A program made the position numbers and the translations under genes. A stretch of 64,000 bases of DNA, taken from NCBI GenBank assembly GCA_030706605.1, contig JAUZOE010000020.1, forward strand, positions 1-64,000, written 5' to 3'. The notes below the pieces were generated by a model. That model had not been told where the DNA came from. It ran no database searches and worked only from the letters and a program-made list of their open reading frames with translations. Within the stretch, counting starts at the first letter, position 1; each line of letters starts with the position of its first letter. This DNA comes from Bacteroidota bacterium (GTDB lineage: Bacteria; Bacteroidota; Bacteroidia; Chitinophagales; Chitinophagaceae). Below, in pieces: positions 27,762-37,205 of this stretch.

Positions 27762-29627
27762 ATGGCAGAAAAAACGAAGCGACTAACAACTGCACAGGCA
27801 ACAATTGAATTTTTGCAAAAGCAATATGTGGAAAGGGATGGAATTGAAGTTCCTTTTTTCGCAGGATGTTTTGGCATATTTGGGCATGGCAATGTTGGGG
27901 GAATAGGACAGGCATTATATCAATACCGTTCTTTCAAATATTATCAATCAAGAAATGAACAGGCTATGGTTCATACCGCCATTGCTTATGCGAAAGTGAA
28001 AAACAGGTTAGGCGCATTTGTCTGTACTTCATCAATAGGGCCGGGTGCCACTAATATGGTTACAGGTGCAGCTACCGCTACCATCAACAGGTTACCCGTG
28101 TTGCTTTTGCCGGGTGATATATTCGCTAAAAGGGCTGTGGATCCTGTGTTACAGCAACTGGAATATCAATATTCCAAGGATATTTCAGTCAATGATTGTT
28201 TTAAACCTGTTTCAAAATATTGGGATCGTATTAACCGGCCTGAGCAGTTGATACCTGCTTTGATGAATGCAATGCGCATACTAACGTCTCCTGCTGAAAC
28301 GGGTGCTGTTACGATTGCTATGCCCCAGGATGTTCAGGCGGAAGCTTATGATTTTCCTGTTAGCTTTTTCAGGAAAAGAGTTTGGCAAGTTCCGAGATTA
28401 AGAGCTGATAAAAATATGCTGCAAAAGGCGGCAGCTCTCATTAGTCAATCAAAGAACCCGGTAATCATTGCGGGAGGAGGAGTCATATATAGTGATGCCT
28501 GTAAAGAATTGAAGAAGCTGGTAAACCGCACAGGTATTCCTGTAGCAGAAACGTTTGCAGGTAAAGGAAGTTTACACTTTGATGAACCTCAGAACTTAGG
28601 CGCGGCTGGTGTTACAGGTACTCCGGGTGCCATTGCCGCATGTGAAAAAGCGGATGTAATTATAGGTATTGGCACACGCTATAGTGATTTTACAACGGTA
28701 TCGCAAGGAGGTTTCCAAAATCCTTCCGTGCAGTTTATTAATATCAATGTATCAGAATTTGATGCCTTCAAGCAGGCAGCCTTACCTGTTGTCGGTGATG
28801 CAAGAGAATCAATTAAAGAGTTGGATAGGTTATTGAAGGATTATAGAGTTTCTGATAAATATGAGAACGCCATAAAAAAGAGCCATGCAGATTGGAATAA
28901 AATCGTAGATAGAGTTTATTCATTGAATTACGGGATACCTGTAAGCCAGGGCGAGGTGATTGGCGCCGTGAATAATTTTTCATCCCCCAAAGATATTATG
29001 GTATGTGCTGCGGGAAGTATGCCGGGAGATTTACATAAACTTTGGAAAACTGCTGATAATAAAGGATTTCACATGGAATATGGCTATTCGTGTATGGGTT
29101 ATGAAATTGCCGGTGGCCTGGGGGCAAAAATGGCTGATCCCTCCAGGGAAGTGTATGTTATGGTTGGTGATGGAAGCTATTTAATGTTGTCGCAGGAAAT
29201 TATTACGTCTATACAGGAAGGATATAAACTTACCATAATATTGGTTAACAATAATGGTTATGCAAGTATCGGTGGTCTCTCTAAATCATTGGGAACAAAC
29301 GGCTTTGGTACATTTTATAAATATCGGGGCAAGAAAACGGGGCAGCTTGATGGTAATAATTTGCCGGTTGATTTGGCCACTAATGCGGAGAGTTTAGGTG
29401 CAGTGGTAATTCGTACCAGGAGTATCGATGAATTTAAACAGGCATTAGCAGATGCAAAAAAAGAAGATAAGACCACGGTGATTTATATAGAAACTGACCG
29501 GGAGGAAAGGGTTGACGGTTACGCCTGGTGGGAAGTTCCGGTGGCAGAAGTATCAACAGTTAGTTCTGTAAAGGACAGTCTTGAAAAACTGCAAATCAAT
29601 AAGAAAAAGCAAAAATATCATTTATAA
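27762..29627 (+). CDS. iolD: 3D-(3,5/4)-trihydroxycyclohexane-1,2-dione acylhydrolase (ThDP-dependent)
   Basis: 621 aa ThDP enzyme that opens the inositol ring of THcHDO to give 5-deoxy-glucuronate. The N-terminal pyrimidine-binding domain has HGNVGGIGQAL and the SSIGPGATNMVTGA motif. A central domain spans about residues 210-350. The C-terminal domain carries the ThDP/Mg motif VGDGSYLMLSQEIITSIQEG...NNNGYASI. The N-terminal VPFFAGCFGIFGHGN is characteristic of IolD as against acetolactate synthase. Length is close to Bacillus IolD (637 aa). Confidence 0.95.
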   Translation: MAEKTKRLTTAQATIEFLQKQYVERDGIEVPFFAGCFGIFGHGNVGGIGQALYQYRSFKYYQSRNEQAMVHTAIAYAKVKNRLGAFVCTSSIGPGATNMVTGAATATINRLPVLLLPGDIFAKRAVDPVLQQLEYQYSKDISVNDCFKPVSKYWDRINRPEQLIPALMNAMRILTSPAETGAVTIAMPQDVQAEAYDFPVSFFRKRVWQVPRLRADKNMLQKAAALISQSKNPVIIAGGGVIYSDACKELKKLVNRTGIPVAETFAGKGSLHFDEPQNLGAAGVTGTPGAIAACEKADVIIGIGTRYSDFTTVSQGGFQNPSVQFININVSEFDAFKQAALPVVGDARESIKELDRLLKDYRVSDKYENAIKKSHADWNKIVDRVYSLNYGIPVSQGEVIGAVNNFSSPKDIMVCAAGSMPGDLHKLWKTADNKGFHMEYGYSCMGYEIAGGLGAKMADPSREVYVMVGDGSYLMLSQEIITSIQEGYKLTIILVNNNGYASIGGLSKSLGTNGFGTFYKYRGKKTGQLDGNNLPVDLATNAESLGAVVIRTRSIDEFKQALADAKKEDKTTVIYIETDREERVDGYAWWEVPVAEVSTVSSVKDSLEKLQINKKKQKYHL

Positions 29628-29648
29628 AATCAAAGTAAAATAATAGAA

Positions 29649-31121
29649 ATGGATGCGTTAAAAAATTATATCAACAACAAATGGGTTGATAGTGTTTCTA
29701 AGGAAACGAGTGATGTATTAAATCCGGCTACTGGTGAAGTTTTGGCAAAGGTGCCTTTTGGGGAAGCTACAGCAAAGGATGTGGAAAGAGCGGTATCTGC
29801 AGCACAAATTGCTTATCAGCAATGGAAAGATGTACCTGTTCTGAAACGCATCCAGCCTTTGTTTAAATTGAAGCAGCTTTTTGAAGATAATGCAGATGAA
29901 ATTGCACTTACCATCACGTTGGAGTGTGGTAAAACTTTTGCTGAGTCAAGTGGGGAAATTCAAAGAGCTATTGAGAATATAGAAGTTGCTACGGGTGCTC
30001 CGATGCTTTTACAAAGTGAGTTTTTAGAAAACATCGCAACAGGGATTGATGAGTATATGATCAGGCAGCCGTTGGGTGTAACTGCGTGTATTGCCCCTTT
30101 CAATTTTCCTGCGATGATATCTTTTTGGTTTCTTCCTTATGCCATTGCCTGCGGCAATAGCATGATTATAAAACCTTCGGAAAAAGTGCCGCTCACGATG
30201 ATGAAGATATTTGAGTTAATCGAAAAGTTGGATCTTCCGGAAGGGTTAATCAACCTGGTACATGGCGGAAAACAATCTGTTGATGCGATACTCGATCATC
30301 CTGATATTAAGTCCATAAGTTTTGTAGGAAGTACGGCAGTGGCCAAATATATTTATTCGCGTGGCACAGCCAATGGCAAAAGAGTGCAGGCGCAGGGTGG
30401 TGCAAAAAATCCCGTTGTTGTGTTGCCAGATGCGGATATTGAGATGACATCCCAGATCATTACAGATAGCGTATATGGCTGTGCTGGTCAGCGTTGCCTT
30501 GCAGCATCGGTGGTAATAACAGTTGATGACAATTCTAAAATTCGCGATTCATTATATGCTTCTGCCAAAGCACGAAATGTTGGATTTGGATTAAACAAAG
30601 GTGTTGAGATGGGTCCTGTTATCAGCAAAGAGAGTAAAAGAAGAATTGAAACACTTATTGCACAGGGCGAAGCGGAAGGTGGTTCTATTTTATTAGACGG
30701 AAGAAATGCTTCTGTAAAAGATTATGAGCAGGGTAATTTTATTCAACCTACTATTCTTGAAAATATACCAATAGATGGGGAACTTATAAAAACAGAAATC
30801 TTCGGACCGGTTATGAGCTTGTTGCATATGAAAACGGTGGAAGAAGCCATTTCATTTATCAATAGCGGCAGGTATGGAAATATGGCATGCCTTTTTACAA
30901 GCAGCGGTTCTAGCGCACGCAAATTCAGAAGCCAGGCAATGGCTGGAAATATTGGAATCAATATTGGAGTAGCTGCTCCAATGGCACAGTTCCCTTTCAG
31001 CGGCTGGAAAGAAAGTTTCTTTGGCGACCTGCATGGACAAGGCAAACATGCCATCGAATTTTTTACCCAAACAAAAGTTGTTATTGAACGCTGGCCAAAA
31101 GAGTGGTCAAGAAAATTTTAA
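29649..31121 (+). CDS. iolA: CoA-acylating methylmalonate-semialdehyde dehydrogenase
   Basis: 490 aa aldehyde dehydrogenase of the IolA/MmsA type, converting malonate semialdehyde to acetyl-CoA (or methylmalonate semialdehyde to propionyl-CoA) with NAD and CoA. It has PFNFPAMISFWFLPYAIACGN and SFVGSTAVAKYIY, and the catalytic cysteine is at about C283 in CAGQRCLAAS. That cysteine context (GQRC) and the lack of the general-base glutamate of ordinary ALDHs are typical of the CoA-acylating class. It completes the lower inositol pathway. The next gene starts 7 nt downstream. Confidence 0.94.
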   Translation: MDALKNYINNKWVDSVSKETSDVLNPATGEVLAKVPFGEATAKDVERAVSAAQIAYQQWKDVPVLKRIQPLFKLKQLFEDNADEIALTITLECGKTFAESSGEIQRAIENIEVATGAPMLLQSEFLENIATGIDEYMIRQPLGVTACIAPFNFPAMISFWFLPYAIACGNSMIIKPSEKVPLTMMKIFELIEKLDLPEGLINLVHGGKQSVDAILDHPDIKSISFVGSTAVAKYIYSRGTANGKRVQAQGGAKNPVVVLPDADIEMTSQIITDSVYGCAGQRCLAASVVITVDDNSKIRDSLYASAKARNVGFGLNKGVEMGPVISKESKRRIETLIAQGEAEGGSILLDGRNASVKDYEQGNFIQPTILENIPIDGELIKTEIFGPVMSLLHMKTVEEAISFINSGRYGNMACLFTSSGSSARKFRSQAMAGNIGINIGVAAPMAQFPFSGWKESFFGDLHGQGKHAIEFFTQTKVVIERWPKEWSRKF

Positions 31122-31128
31122 AACTATT

Positions 31129-32040
31129 ATGGAAAATAAAATTAAAGTAGCGAATGCTCCTTGTTCCTGGGGAGCATTGGAATTTGAACTGGAAGGAAAA
31201 GCCTTAGGATATGAGCAGGTATTGAATGAATTGGTTGAGACTGGCTATGCCGGAACAGAACTCGGAGATTGGGGCTTCATGCCAACAGAACCTAAAGCCT
31301 TGCACGATGAAATTGCGAAACGAAATATTAGCTTATTGGGAGCTTTTGTGCCGATTGCATTATCCAACGAAAGTGCACATGAGGCTGGTGTTGAAAAAGC
31401 AGTAAAAGTTGCGGGATTAATGTATGAGGCAGGTTATAAAGATGCATTTATTGTGTTGGCTGATGAGAATGGAACAGTTGAATTTAGAACAAAGAATGCA
31501 GGCAGAACAAATGGAAAGGGAAGCCTGTCTGATTCTCAAATGAAAATTTTTGGAGCAGGAGCTGAGAAGGTTGCAAAGGCTGTAAAAGATACTTACGGAA
31601 TGAGAACGGTATTCCATCATCATTGTGCCGGGTATGTTGAAACGCCCGAAGAAATCAATGCCTTCTTACAAATTACCGATCCGGCTCTGGTAGGTCTTTG
31701 TTTTGATACGGGGCATTATATGTTTGGTGGTGGAAAAAATCCTCTTGATGTTCTTGAAAAATATTGGGATCGCATCTGGCATGTACACTTCAAAGATTTT
31801 TCATCTGAAGTGGCTGCAGCGTCGGCAAAAAATAATTGGGATTATTTTCAATCAGTTCAGCATGGCGTGTTTTGTGAACTGGGCAAAGGCGACGTTGATT
31901 TCGAAGCGGTGATATCGTTTTTGAAAAATAAAAATTATGATGGATGGATTGTAGTAGAGCAGGACGTTTTACCAGGAATGGGCAATCCTAAACAATGCGC
32001 TGAAAACAACAGGAAATATTTACTTAATAAAGATTTATAA
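31129..32040 (+). CDS. iolE: Myo-inosose-2 dehydratase
   Basis: 303 aa TIM-barrel dehydratase turning 2-keto-myo-inositol (scyllo-inosose) into THcHDO. The start chosen is the ATG at 31129, giving MENKIKVANAPCSWGALEFE. The PCSWG motif at the N-terminus is the IolE hallmark, and an upstream start inside iolA would add a 36-residue tail with no family match. Metal-site motifs such as VFHHHCAGYVETPEE, CFDTGHYMFGG and WHVHFKDF are seen. It sits between iolA and iolG. Confidence 0.93.
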   Translation: MENKIKVANAPCSWGALEFELEGKALGYEQVLNELVETGYAGTELGDWGFMPTEPKALHDEIAKRNISLLGAFVPIALSNESAHEAGVEKAVKVAGLMYEAGYKDAFIVLADENGTVEFRTKNAGRTNGKGSLSDSQMKIFGAGAEKVAKAVKDTYGMRTVFHHHCAGYVETPEEINAFLQITDPALVGLCFDTGHYMFGGGKNPLDVLEKYWDRIWHVHFKDFSSEVAAASAKNNWDYFQSVQHGVFCELGKGDVDFEAVISFLKNKNYDGWIVVEQDVLPGMGNPKQCAENNRKYLLNKDL

Positions 32041-32072
32041 TTTAATCACTTTCAAATATAAAATAGAATAAG

Positions 32073-33092
32073 ATGAAGCAAGTTAATATTGCACTTCTGG
32101 GAATGGGTCGCATAGGTAAAATTCATTTCAAAAATATTCAACAAAATTTCCCTGGTATAAAGATTCTTGCGGTTGCAGATCCTCTTTACAATGAATCTCA
32201 GAAAGAAATGTATAGTAATATCTTTTTTTCTGAAAATGTAGATGAAGTAATTGCATTGCCGGAAGTAGATGCTCTGTTGATTTGCACGCCAACAAGTTCA
32301 CATGCTGATCTGATTGAAAAAGGTATTAAAAAAGGAAAACATATTTTTTGTGAAAAACCGATGGATCTTTCTTTAGAGAGAACTGCTGCTTTGAGTTTAA
32401 TGGCAGAGAATGCCGGTATCAAGTTGATGCTGGGTTTTAACAGGAGGTTTGATCCTGATTTTATGCAAGCGTACAAATCGGTTCGTGCTGGCGCTATCGG
32501 CGATGTCCAGATCGTAAAGATTACAAGTCGCGACCCGGGATTGCCGCCTATTGATTATATCAAAAATTCAGGCGGATTATTTATGGATATGGCGATACAT
32601 GATTTTGATATGGCCAGGTATATCATGAATAAAGAAGTAGTAGAAGTTTTTGCTAAAGGCTTGAATGTTGTTGATAAAGCAGTTGGACAAGCAGGCGATA
32701 TTGATACTGCGTTGACAACTTTAATTTTTGAAGATGGATCTTATGCTGTTATTGATAACAGCAGAAAAGCGGCTTATGGCTATGATCAGCGCCTGGAAAT
32801 TTTTGGGAGTGGAGGAATGATTAAGGTTGAAAATAATCTTTTGAGCCAAAATATTCTCTATGATGAAAAGGGAATTCATTACGCATTACCCATGGATTTT
32901 TTTATGGACCGGTATGCCAGGTCTTATTTAAATGAAATGGAATTATTTATTGACGCTTTGTTAAATGATAAGGAAATGCCTGTTGGAGGCTCAGATGCCC
33001 TAAAGGCCACGCAAATTGCTTATGCTGCAAAAAGTTCAATGGAAACGGGGCGGCCGGTAAAACTTTCAGAGGTTGAGATGAAGTCTAAATAA
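32073..33092 (+). CDS. iolG: Inositol 2-dehydrogenase (Gfo/Idh/MocA family)
   Basis: 339 aa NAD-dependent oxidoreductase, oxidising myo-inositol to scyllo-inosose, the entry step. It has the N-terminal Rossmann motif LLGMGRIGKIH, the family motif CEKPMDLSLE, GFNRRFDPDF, and the substrate-site AIHDFDMARYIM with the conserved Asp and His. It is the last gene of the iol run. Other Gfo/Idh enzymes look alike, but this placement makes inositol dehydrogenase most likely. The next gene, a GH27, begins 88 nt downstream. Confidence 0.88.
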   Translation: MKQVNIALLGMGRIGKIHFKNIQQNFPGIKILAVADPLYNESQKEMYSNIFFSENVDEVIALPEVDALLICTPTSSHADLIEKGIKKGKHIFCEKPMDLSLERTAALSLMAENAGIKLMLGFNRRFDPDFMQAYKSVRAGAIGDVQIVKITSRDPGLPPIDYIKNSGGLFMDMAIHDFDMARYIMNKEVVEVFAKGLNVVDKAVGQAGDIDTALTTLIFEDGSYAVIDNSRKAAYGYDQRLEIFGSGGMIKVENNLLSQNILYDEKGIHYALPMDFFMDRYARSYLNEMELFIDALLNDKEMPVGGSDALKATQIAYAAKSSMETGRPVKLSEVEMKSK

Positions 33093-33179
33093 ATTGGGTG
33101 CTGTTGTGTTCTCTTAGCAGCCTATAATAATTCAGGGCTATTTTTATTTGTATCTGTCATTTGAGTCAATTCTAACTAA

Positions 33180-35405
33180 ATGAATAAACTATTTTTATCC
33201 TTACTATTACTGTTATCGTTACAAGCCATTTCTCAAAAGGAAATTTATTTTTCTGAAGCCAAATTCAAAACTGGTGATCAGTCTGAGTGGAAGGCCTCCA
33301 ATTTTGATGATAGCCAATGGCCATTCATTAAGACGGGTACCAGGTGGGAGGATCAGGGTTATACTAGGTATGATGGTTATGCCTGGTACAGGATAAAATT
33401 TATTCTTCCATCATCACTAAAACAAAATGCATATTGGAAAGATAGCCTTTCATTCTGGTTAGGGAAAATAGATGATGTGGATGAAACATTTTTGAATGGA
33501 GTAAAAATTGGCCAAACCGGGTCTTTACCAACAGATGTAGGAGGATATGAGACTCAATGGGATACTTACAGAATTTATAATATACCAGCAAATAGTAGTA
33601 ATATTTATTGGGATAAAGAAAATACAATTGCCATCAGGGTATATGATAACACGAGTGGAGGAGGAATGTTTGGTAGCATACCTTTTGTAAAAATGCTGAC
33701 GCAGTCAGATGAATTGGAAGTCAGTATTTCATCAAATACTGCGCCCCCTCCAAATTACAATACTTCTGTTGAAAATATTTCTGCTAAAATGGTGGAAGGT
33801 ATATGGGCGATTTCAATTAAAGATGGAGCTATTGATAAAATAATCAGGTCGACTTCAAAAGCAGTTAATATCTCGGGCTTAAAAAAAATTACAGAAAAAA
33901 TAAATATGGCTGGTATCGCTGGTAATAAAAGAATTGAAATTATTTCTTCCTTTAAAGAAAAACATACTGGTGACATTAAGAGTAAATCTGTAGTTACTCC
34001 TTATATCCTTACCCCGCCAGTGTCTGCAATGCCACGCATCAATAGCGCACTTGTTTTTGGTGTTCGTCCTAATTCACCTTTTATTTTCAAAATTGCGGCT
34101 ACGGGTAAAAAACCTTTGCAGTATAATGCAGAAAATCTTCCGGAAGGCTTATCATTAGAAAAGGCAACAGGGATTATTACGGGAAAAGTTAGCGTAAAAG
34201 GCAACTATAATATTAAGCTGAATGTTTCAAATCAATTGGGAAATGCAACACAAGATTTTCAAATTAAAGTTGGAGAGGAACTTGCTCTTACCCCGCCGAT
34301 GGGTTGGAATAGCTGGAACTGTTGGGGGTTAACTGTAGACGATGAAAAAGTAAAAAGTTCTGCGCAGGCATTTATTGATAAAGGGTTAATTGATCATGGT
34401 TGGAGTTATATTAATATTGATGATGGTTGGCAAAACCCAGAGCGAACAAATGCAGGAGAAATAATTCCAAATAAAAAATTTGGTGATATTGAGGCTTTGG
34501 GCAGTTGGTTGCATAACAAAGGATTGAAGTTTGGCATCTATTCATCTCCGGGTACTAAGACATGCGGAGGTTATACAGGGTCTTATCAACATGAATTAAA
34601 AGATGCCACTACTTATGCTAAATGGGGAGTAGATTATTTAAAATATGACTGGTGCAGTTACGAAGATGTTTTTACTAAAGAAAAAGATACATCATTGCAG
34701 GCCTATCAAAAGCCTTATCAGACTATGGAGTTGGCGTTAAAGGCACAGTCCCGAGATATTGTATATAGTTTATGCCAATATGGAATGGCGGATGTATGGA
34801 AATGGGGGGATTCTGTAAATGGGAATAGCTGGCGTACTACAGGCGATATACAAGATACATGGGAAAGTGTTGTTTCAAATGGGTTTGACCATCCTGAATT
34901 ATTCTCTTATGCAAAACCGGGAAACTGGAACGATCCCGATATGCTTGTAGTTGGCAAAGTTGGATGGTCCGGAACTCTTCATTCTACTATGTTAACTCCT
35001 GATGAACAATATTCCCATATCAGTTTATGGTGTTTACTATCTTCTCCGCTTTTGATTGGGTGCGACGTAAGTAAACTGGATGACTTTACGCTAAATCTTT
35101 TAACCAATGATGAAGTATTGGCAATAGACCAGGATATATTAGGGAAGCAGGCGCAGCAAAAAATAAAAACAAAGGATGTACAAATATGGGTTAAATCACT
35201 GGCTGACGGAAGCAAGGCAATTGGGATTTTTAATATGAGTAATGCTTATAAAGTGGTTCGTTTAAATTTTAGTGATATTGGATTGAAAGGAAAGTATATA
35301 ATTAGAGATTTATGGAGGCAGATTAATGTTGGAGTATCACAGGATAAATATGAATCTAATATTCCACCGCATGGAGTGTCACTGATTAAGCTTACAGGAA
35401 AATAA
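33180..35405 (+). CDS. Multidomain GH27 alpha-galactosidase (secreted)
   Basis: 741 aa with signal peptide MNKLFLSLLLLLSLQAISQ. Residues about 25-175 form a galactose-binding-like beta sandwich (WYRIKFILP...DETFLNGVKIGQTG) as in sialate O-acetylesterases. Residues about 275-365 are a putative-Ig (He_PIG-like) domain (PLQYNAENLPEGLSLEKATGIITG). From about residue 370 comes the GH27 barrel (TPPMGWNSWNCWG, NIDDGWQ), with predicted nucleophile D490 in LKYDWCSY and acid/base D556 in RTTGDIQDTW. It differs in architecture from the GH27 at 14735-15940, so the two probably act on different alpha-galactosides. Confidence 0.9.
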   Translation: MNKLFLSLLLLLSLQAISQKEIYFSEAKFKTGDQSEWKASNFDDSQWPFIKTGTRWEDQGYTRYDGYAWYRIKFILPSSLKQNAYWKDSLSFWLGKIDDVDETFLNGVKIGQTGSLPTDVGGYETQWDTYRIYNIPANSSNIYWDKENTIAIRVYDNTSGGGMFGSIPFVKMLTQSDELEVSISSNTAPPPNYNTSVENISAKMVEGIWAISIKDGAIDKIIRSTSKAVNISGLKKITEKINMAGIAGNKRIEIISSFKEKHTGDIKSKSVVTPYILTPPVSAMPRINSALVFGVRPNSPFIFKIAATGKKPLQYNAENLPEGLSLEKATGIITGKVSVKGNYNIKLNVSNQLGNATQDFQIKVGEELALTPPMGWNSWNCWGLTVDDEKVKSSAQAFIDKGLIDHGWSYINIDDGWQNPERTNAGEIIPNKKFGDIEALGSWLHNKGLKFGIYSSPGTKTCGGYTGSYQHELKDATTYAKWGVDYLKYDWCSYEDVFTKEKDTSLQAYQKPYQTMELALKAQSRDIVYSLCQYGMADVWKWGDSVNGNSWRTTGDIQDTWESVVSNGFDHPELFSYAKPGNWNDPDMLVVGKVGWSGTLHSTMLTPDEQYSHISLWCLLSSPLLIGCDVSKLDDFTLNLLTNDEVLAIDQDILGKQAQQKIKTKDVQIWVKSLADGSKAIGIFNMSNAYKVVRLNFSDIGLKGKYIIRDLWRQINVGVSQDKYESNIPPHGVSLIKLTGK

Positions 35406-35561
35406 AATATTTGAATTCATTTAAGATAAGTAATCATTATAAAAAATACTTGGGCAAAAATTTCTAATCTTGTTGAGGGATTAATTCATTTTATGCACAA
35501 TTTTTTTATAGAATACTATACCTTGGTAATTAAGATTACAGGAACTATTTAAATATATGTT

Positions 35562-37205
35562 TTGAGAAAAATAATTTTATTATCTGTAACATTTTTTACG
35601 ATTGCATCGTGCTTCAGCCAGAAGAAAGATTTTGTAATAACCGATTATGGCGCCATCTCCGATGGGGTTACTAATAATGTAACGGCTATCCAACATGCTA
35701 TTGATGATGCAAATAAAAATGGCGGAGGAAGAGTAGTTGTTCCGAGAGGCCGTTTTTTAACAGGTGTTATTCATTTAAAATCGAACGTCGAATTGTTTGT
35801 ACACGAAGAAGCCGTACTGCTGGCAAGTACGGACAGAGCCGACTACGGACCAAGTCAGAACGCATCGGCATGGATTGTTGCGAACAATGCAAAAAATATT
35901 TCTATCGCCGGTAAAGGAACTATTGACGGGCAATGTGATCTTCTCATACAGGATATTTATAAAAAGCTAAAAGCAGGTGATTTATATGATAAAGAATGGA
36001 AGCAGTATAATGACTGGCACCAGCGAAGGCCCAGCGAAAATAACAGGCCGCGTATGATTGATTTTAGAAATTGCGAAGGTGTTACCATAAGAAATATTCA
36101 TCTTCAAAATGGTACTTCATGGATACAGGATTATAGAAATTGCACCAACCTTATAATGGATAGTGTACATGTTTTCAGTAATACATTTTTAAACAATGAT
36201 GGTATCGATATAGTGGACTGTAAAAATGCCAAAATAACCAACTGTATTATTAATGCCGCCGATGATGGTATCTGTTTAAAATCAGAAGACAGGAATCGTC
36301 GCTGCGAAAATATTTATGTTGCCAATTGTAAAGTTCGTTCGAGCGCAAGTGCGGTAAAACTGGGTACCGCCTCACGCGGGGGTTTTAAGAATATTGTGAT
36401 AAAGAATATTGAAGTTTATAATACCTTCCGCTCTGCCATTGCAATTGAGTCTGTTGATGGAGGTGTGTTGGAAGATGTAGCTGTTGAACACATTCATGCA
36501 GTCAATACCGGTAACGCCATTTTTATCCGGCTGGGACATCGTAATAAAGATTCAGTGATAAGCCAACTGCGAAATGTGTTTATAAATGATGTAAGTGTTG
36601 AAGTTCCGAAAAACAAGCCGGACAAGGGGTACCCGATGGATGGCCCTGAACTGAGAGTACCATCAAAAAAAGAAGATACTACTGTTCAGTATCCAAATGA
36701 TGCAGCGCCCTGGGATCATTTTAGTGTTGATACAAGTTCAGCATTAATTCCTCATAATATTTTTCCTTCTTCCGTGACAGGCATTCCGGGCCATCCTGTT
36801 GAAAATGTAGTGCTGCAGAATATTACTATCATTTATGATGGAGGCGGAGATAAATCGTTGGCTGATTTTCCATTGGATTCATTTAAAAAGATTCCTGAGG
36901 CAGCAACAGATTATCCGGAGTTTTCAATGTTCGGAGAGTTGCCTGCCTGGGGTTTATATGTCAGGCATGTAAATGGAATTGCATTAAAAAATATAAAGCT
37001 GGTTAATAAAAAGAAAGATTACAGAGCGGCTTTGTTGGTGGATGATACACAAAAAGCAGACTTGCGAAATCTTTCCGTAGTCGGCGCAACATCTCTTCCG
37101 GTATTATTTTTTAATGATGTAAAACCATTAGCGTTGGATAACATAAAGATTCCGGGAGACAGAGATAAAACCATTAAAATTAACACACCTCCAACCAACA
37201 AATAA
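35562..37205 (+). CDS. GH28-family glycoside hydrolase (polygalacturonase-like, secreted)
   Basis: 547 aa, N-terminal signal with lipobox-like FTIASC, so it may be a lipoprotein. A right-handed beta-helix is indicated by many N-x-I repeats and the opening ITDYGAISDGVTNNVTAIQHAIDDA. GH28 acidic motifs are present: NNDGIDIVDC and ADDGICLKSE. The usual GHG motif is replaced by a serine-rich SSASAVKLG, so the substrate may not be plain polygalacturonan. The start is TTG: the only nearby ATG (35557) runs straight into a stop. The stop codon overlaps the next ATG by one base (TAATG), indicating translational coupling to the PI-PLC fusion gene. Confidence 0.82.
   Translation: MRKIILLSVTFFTIASCFSQKKDFVITDYGAISDGVTNNVTAIQHAIDDANKNGGGRVVVPRGRFLTGVIHLKSNVELFVHEEAVLLASTDRADYGPSQNASAWIVANNAKNISIAGKGTIDGQCDLLIQDIYKKLKAGDLYDKEWKQYNDWHQRRPSENNRPRMIDFRNCEGVTIRNIHLQNGTSWIQDYRNCTNLIMDSVHVFSNTFLNNDGIDIVDCKNAKITNCIINAADDGICLKSEDRNRRCENIYVANCKVRSSASAVKLGTASRGGFKNIVIKNIEVYNTFRSAIAIESVDGGVLEDVAVEHIHAVNTGNAIFIRLGHRNKDSVISQLRNVFINDVSVEVPKNKPDKGYPMDGPELRVPSKKEDTTVQYPNDAAPWDHFSVDTSSALIPHNIFPSSVTGIPGHPVENVVLQNITIIYDGGGDKSLADFPLDSFKKIPEAATDYPEFSMFGELPAWGLYVRHVNGIALKNIKLVNKKKDYRAALLVDDTQKADLRNLSVVGATSLPVLFFNDVKPLALDNIKIPGDRDKTIKINTPPTNK

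Noticed and set aside
31021-31128. Upstream start of iolE inside iolA
   Set aside because: It would add 36 residues read out of frame through the end of iolA; the PCSWG motif lies near the N-terminus only with the start at 31129.
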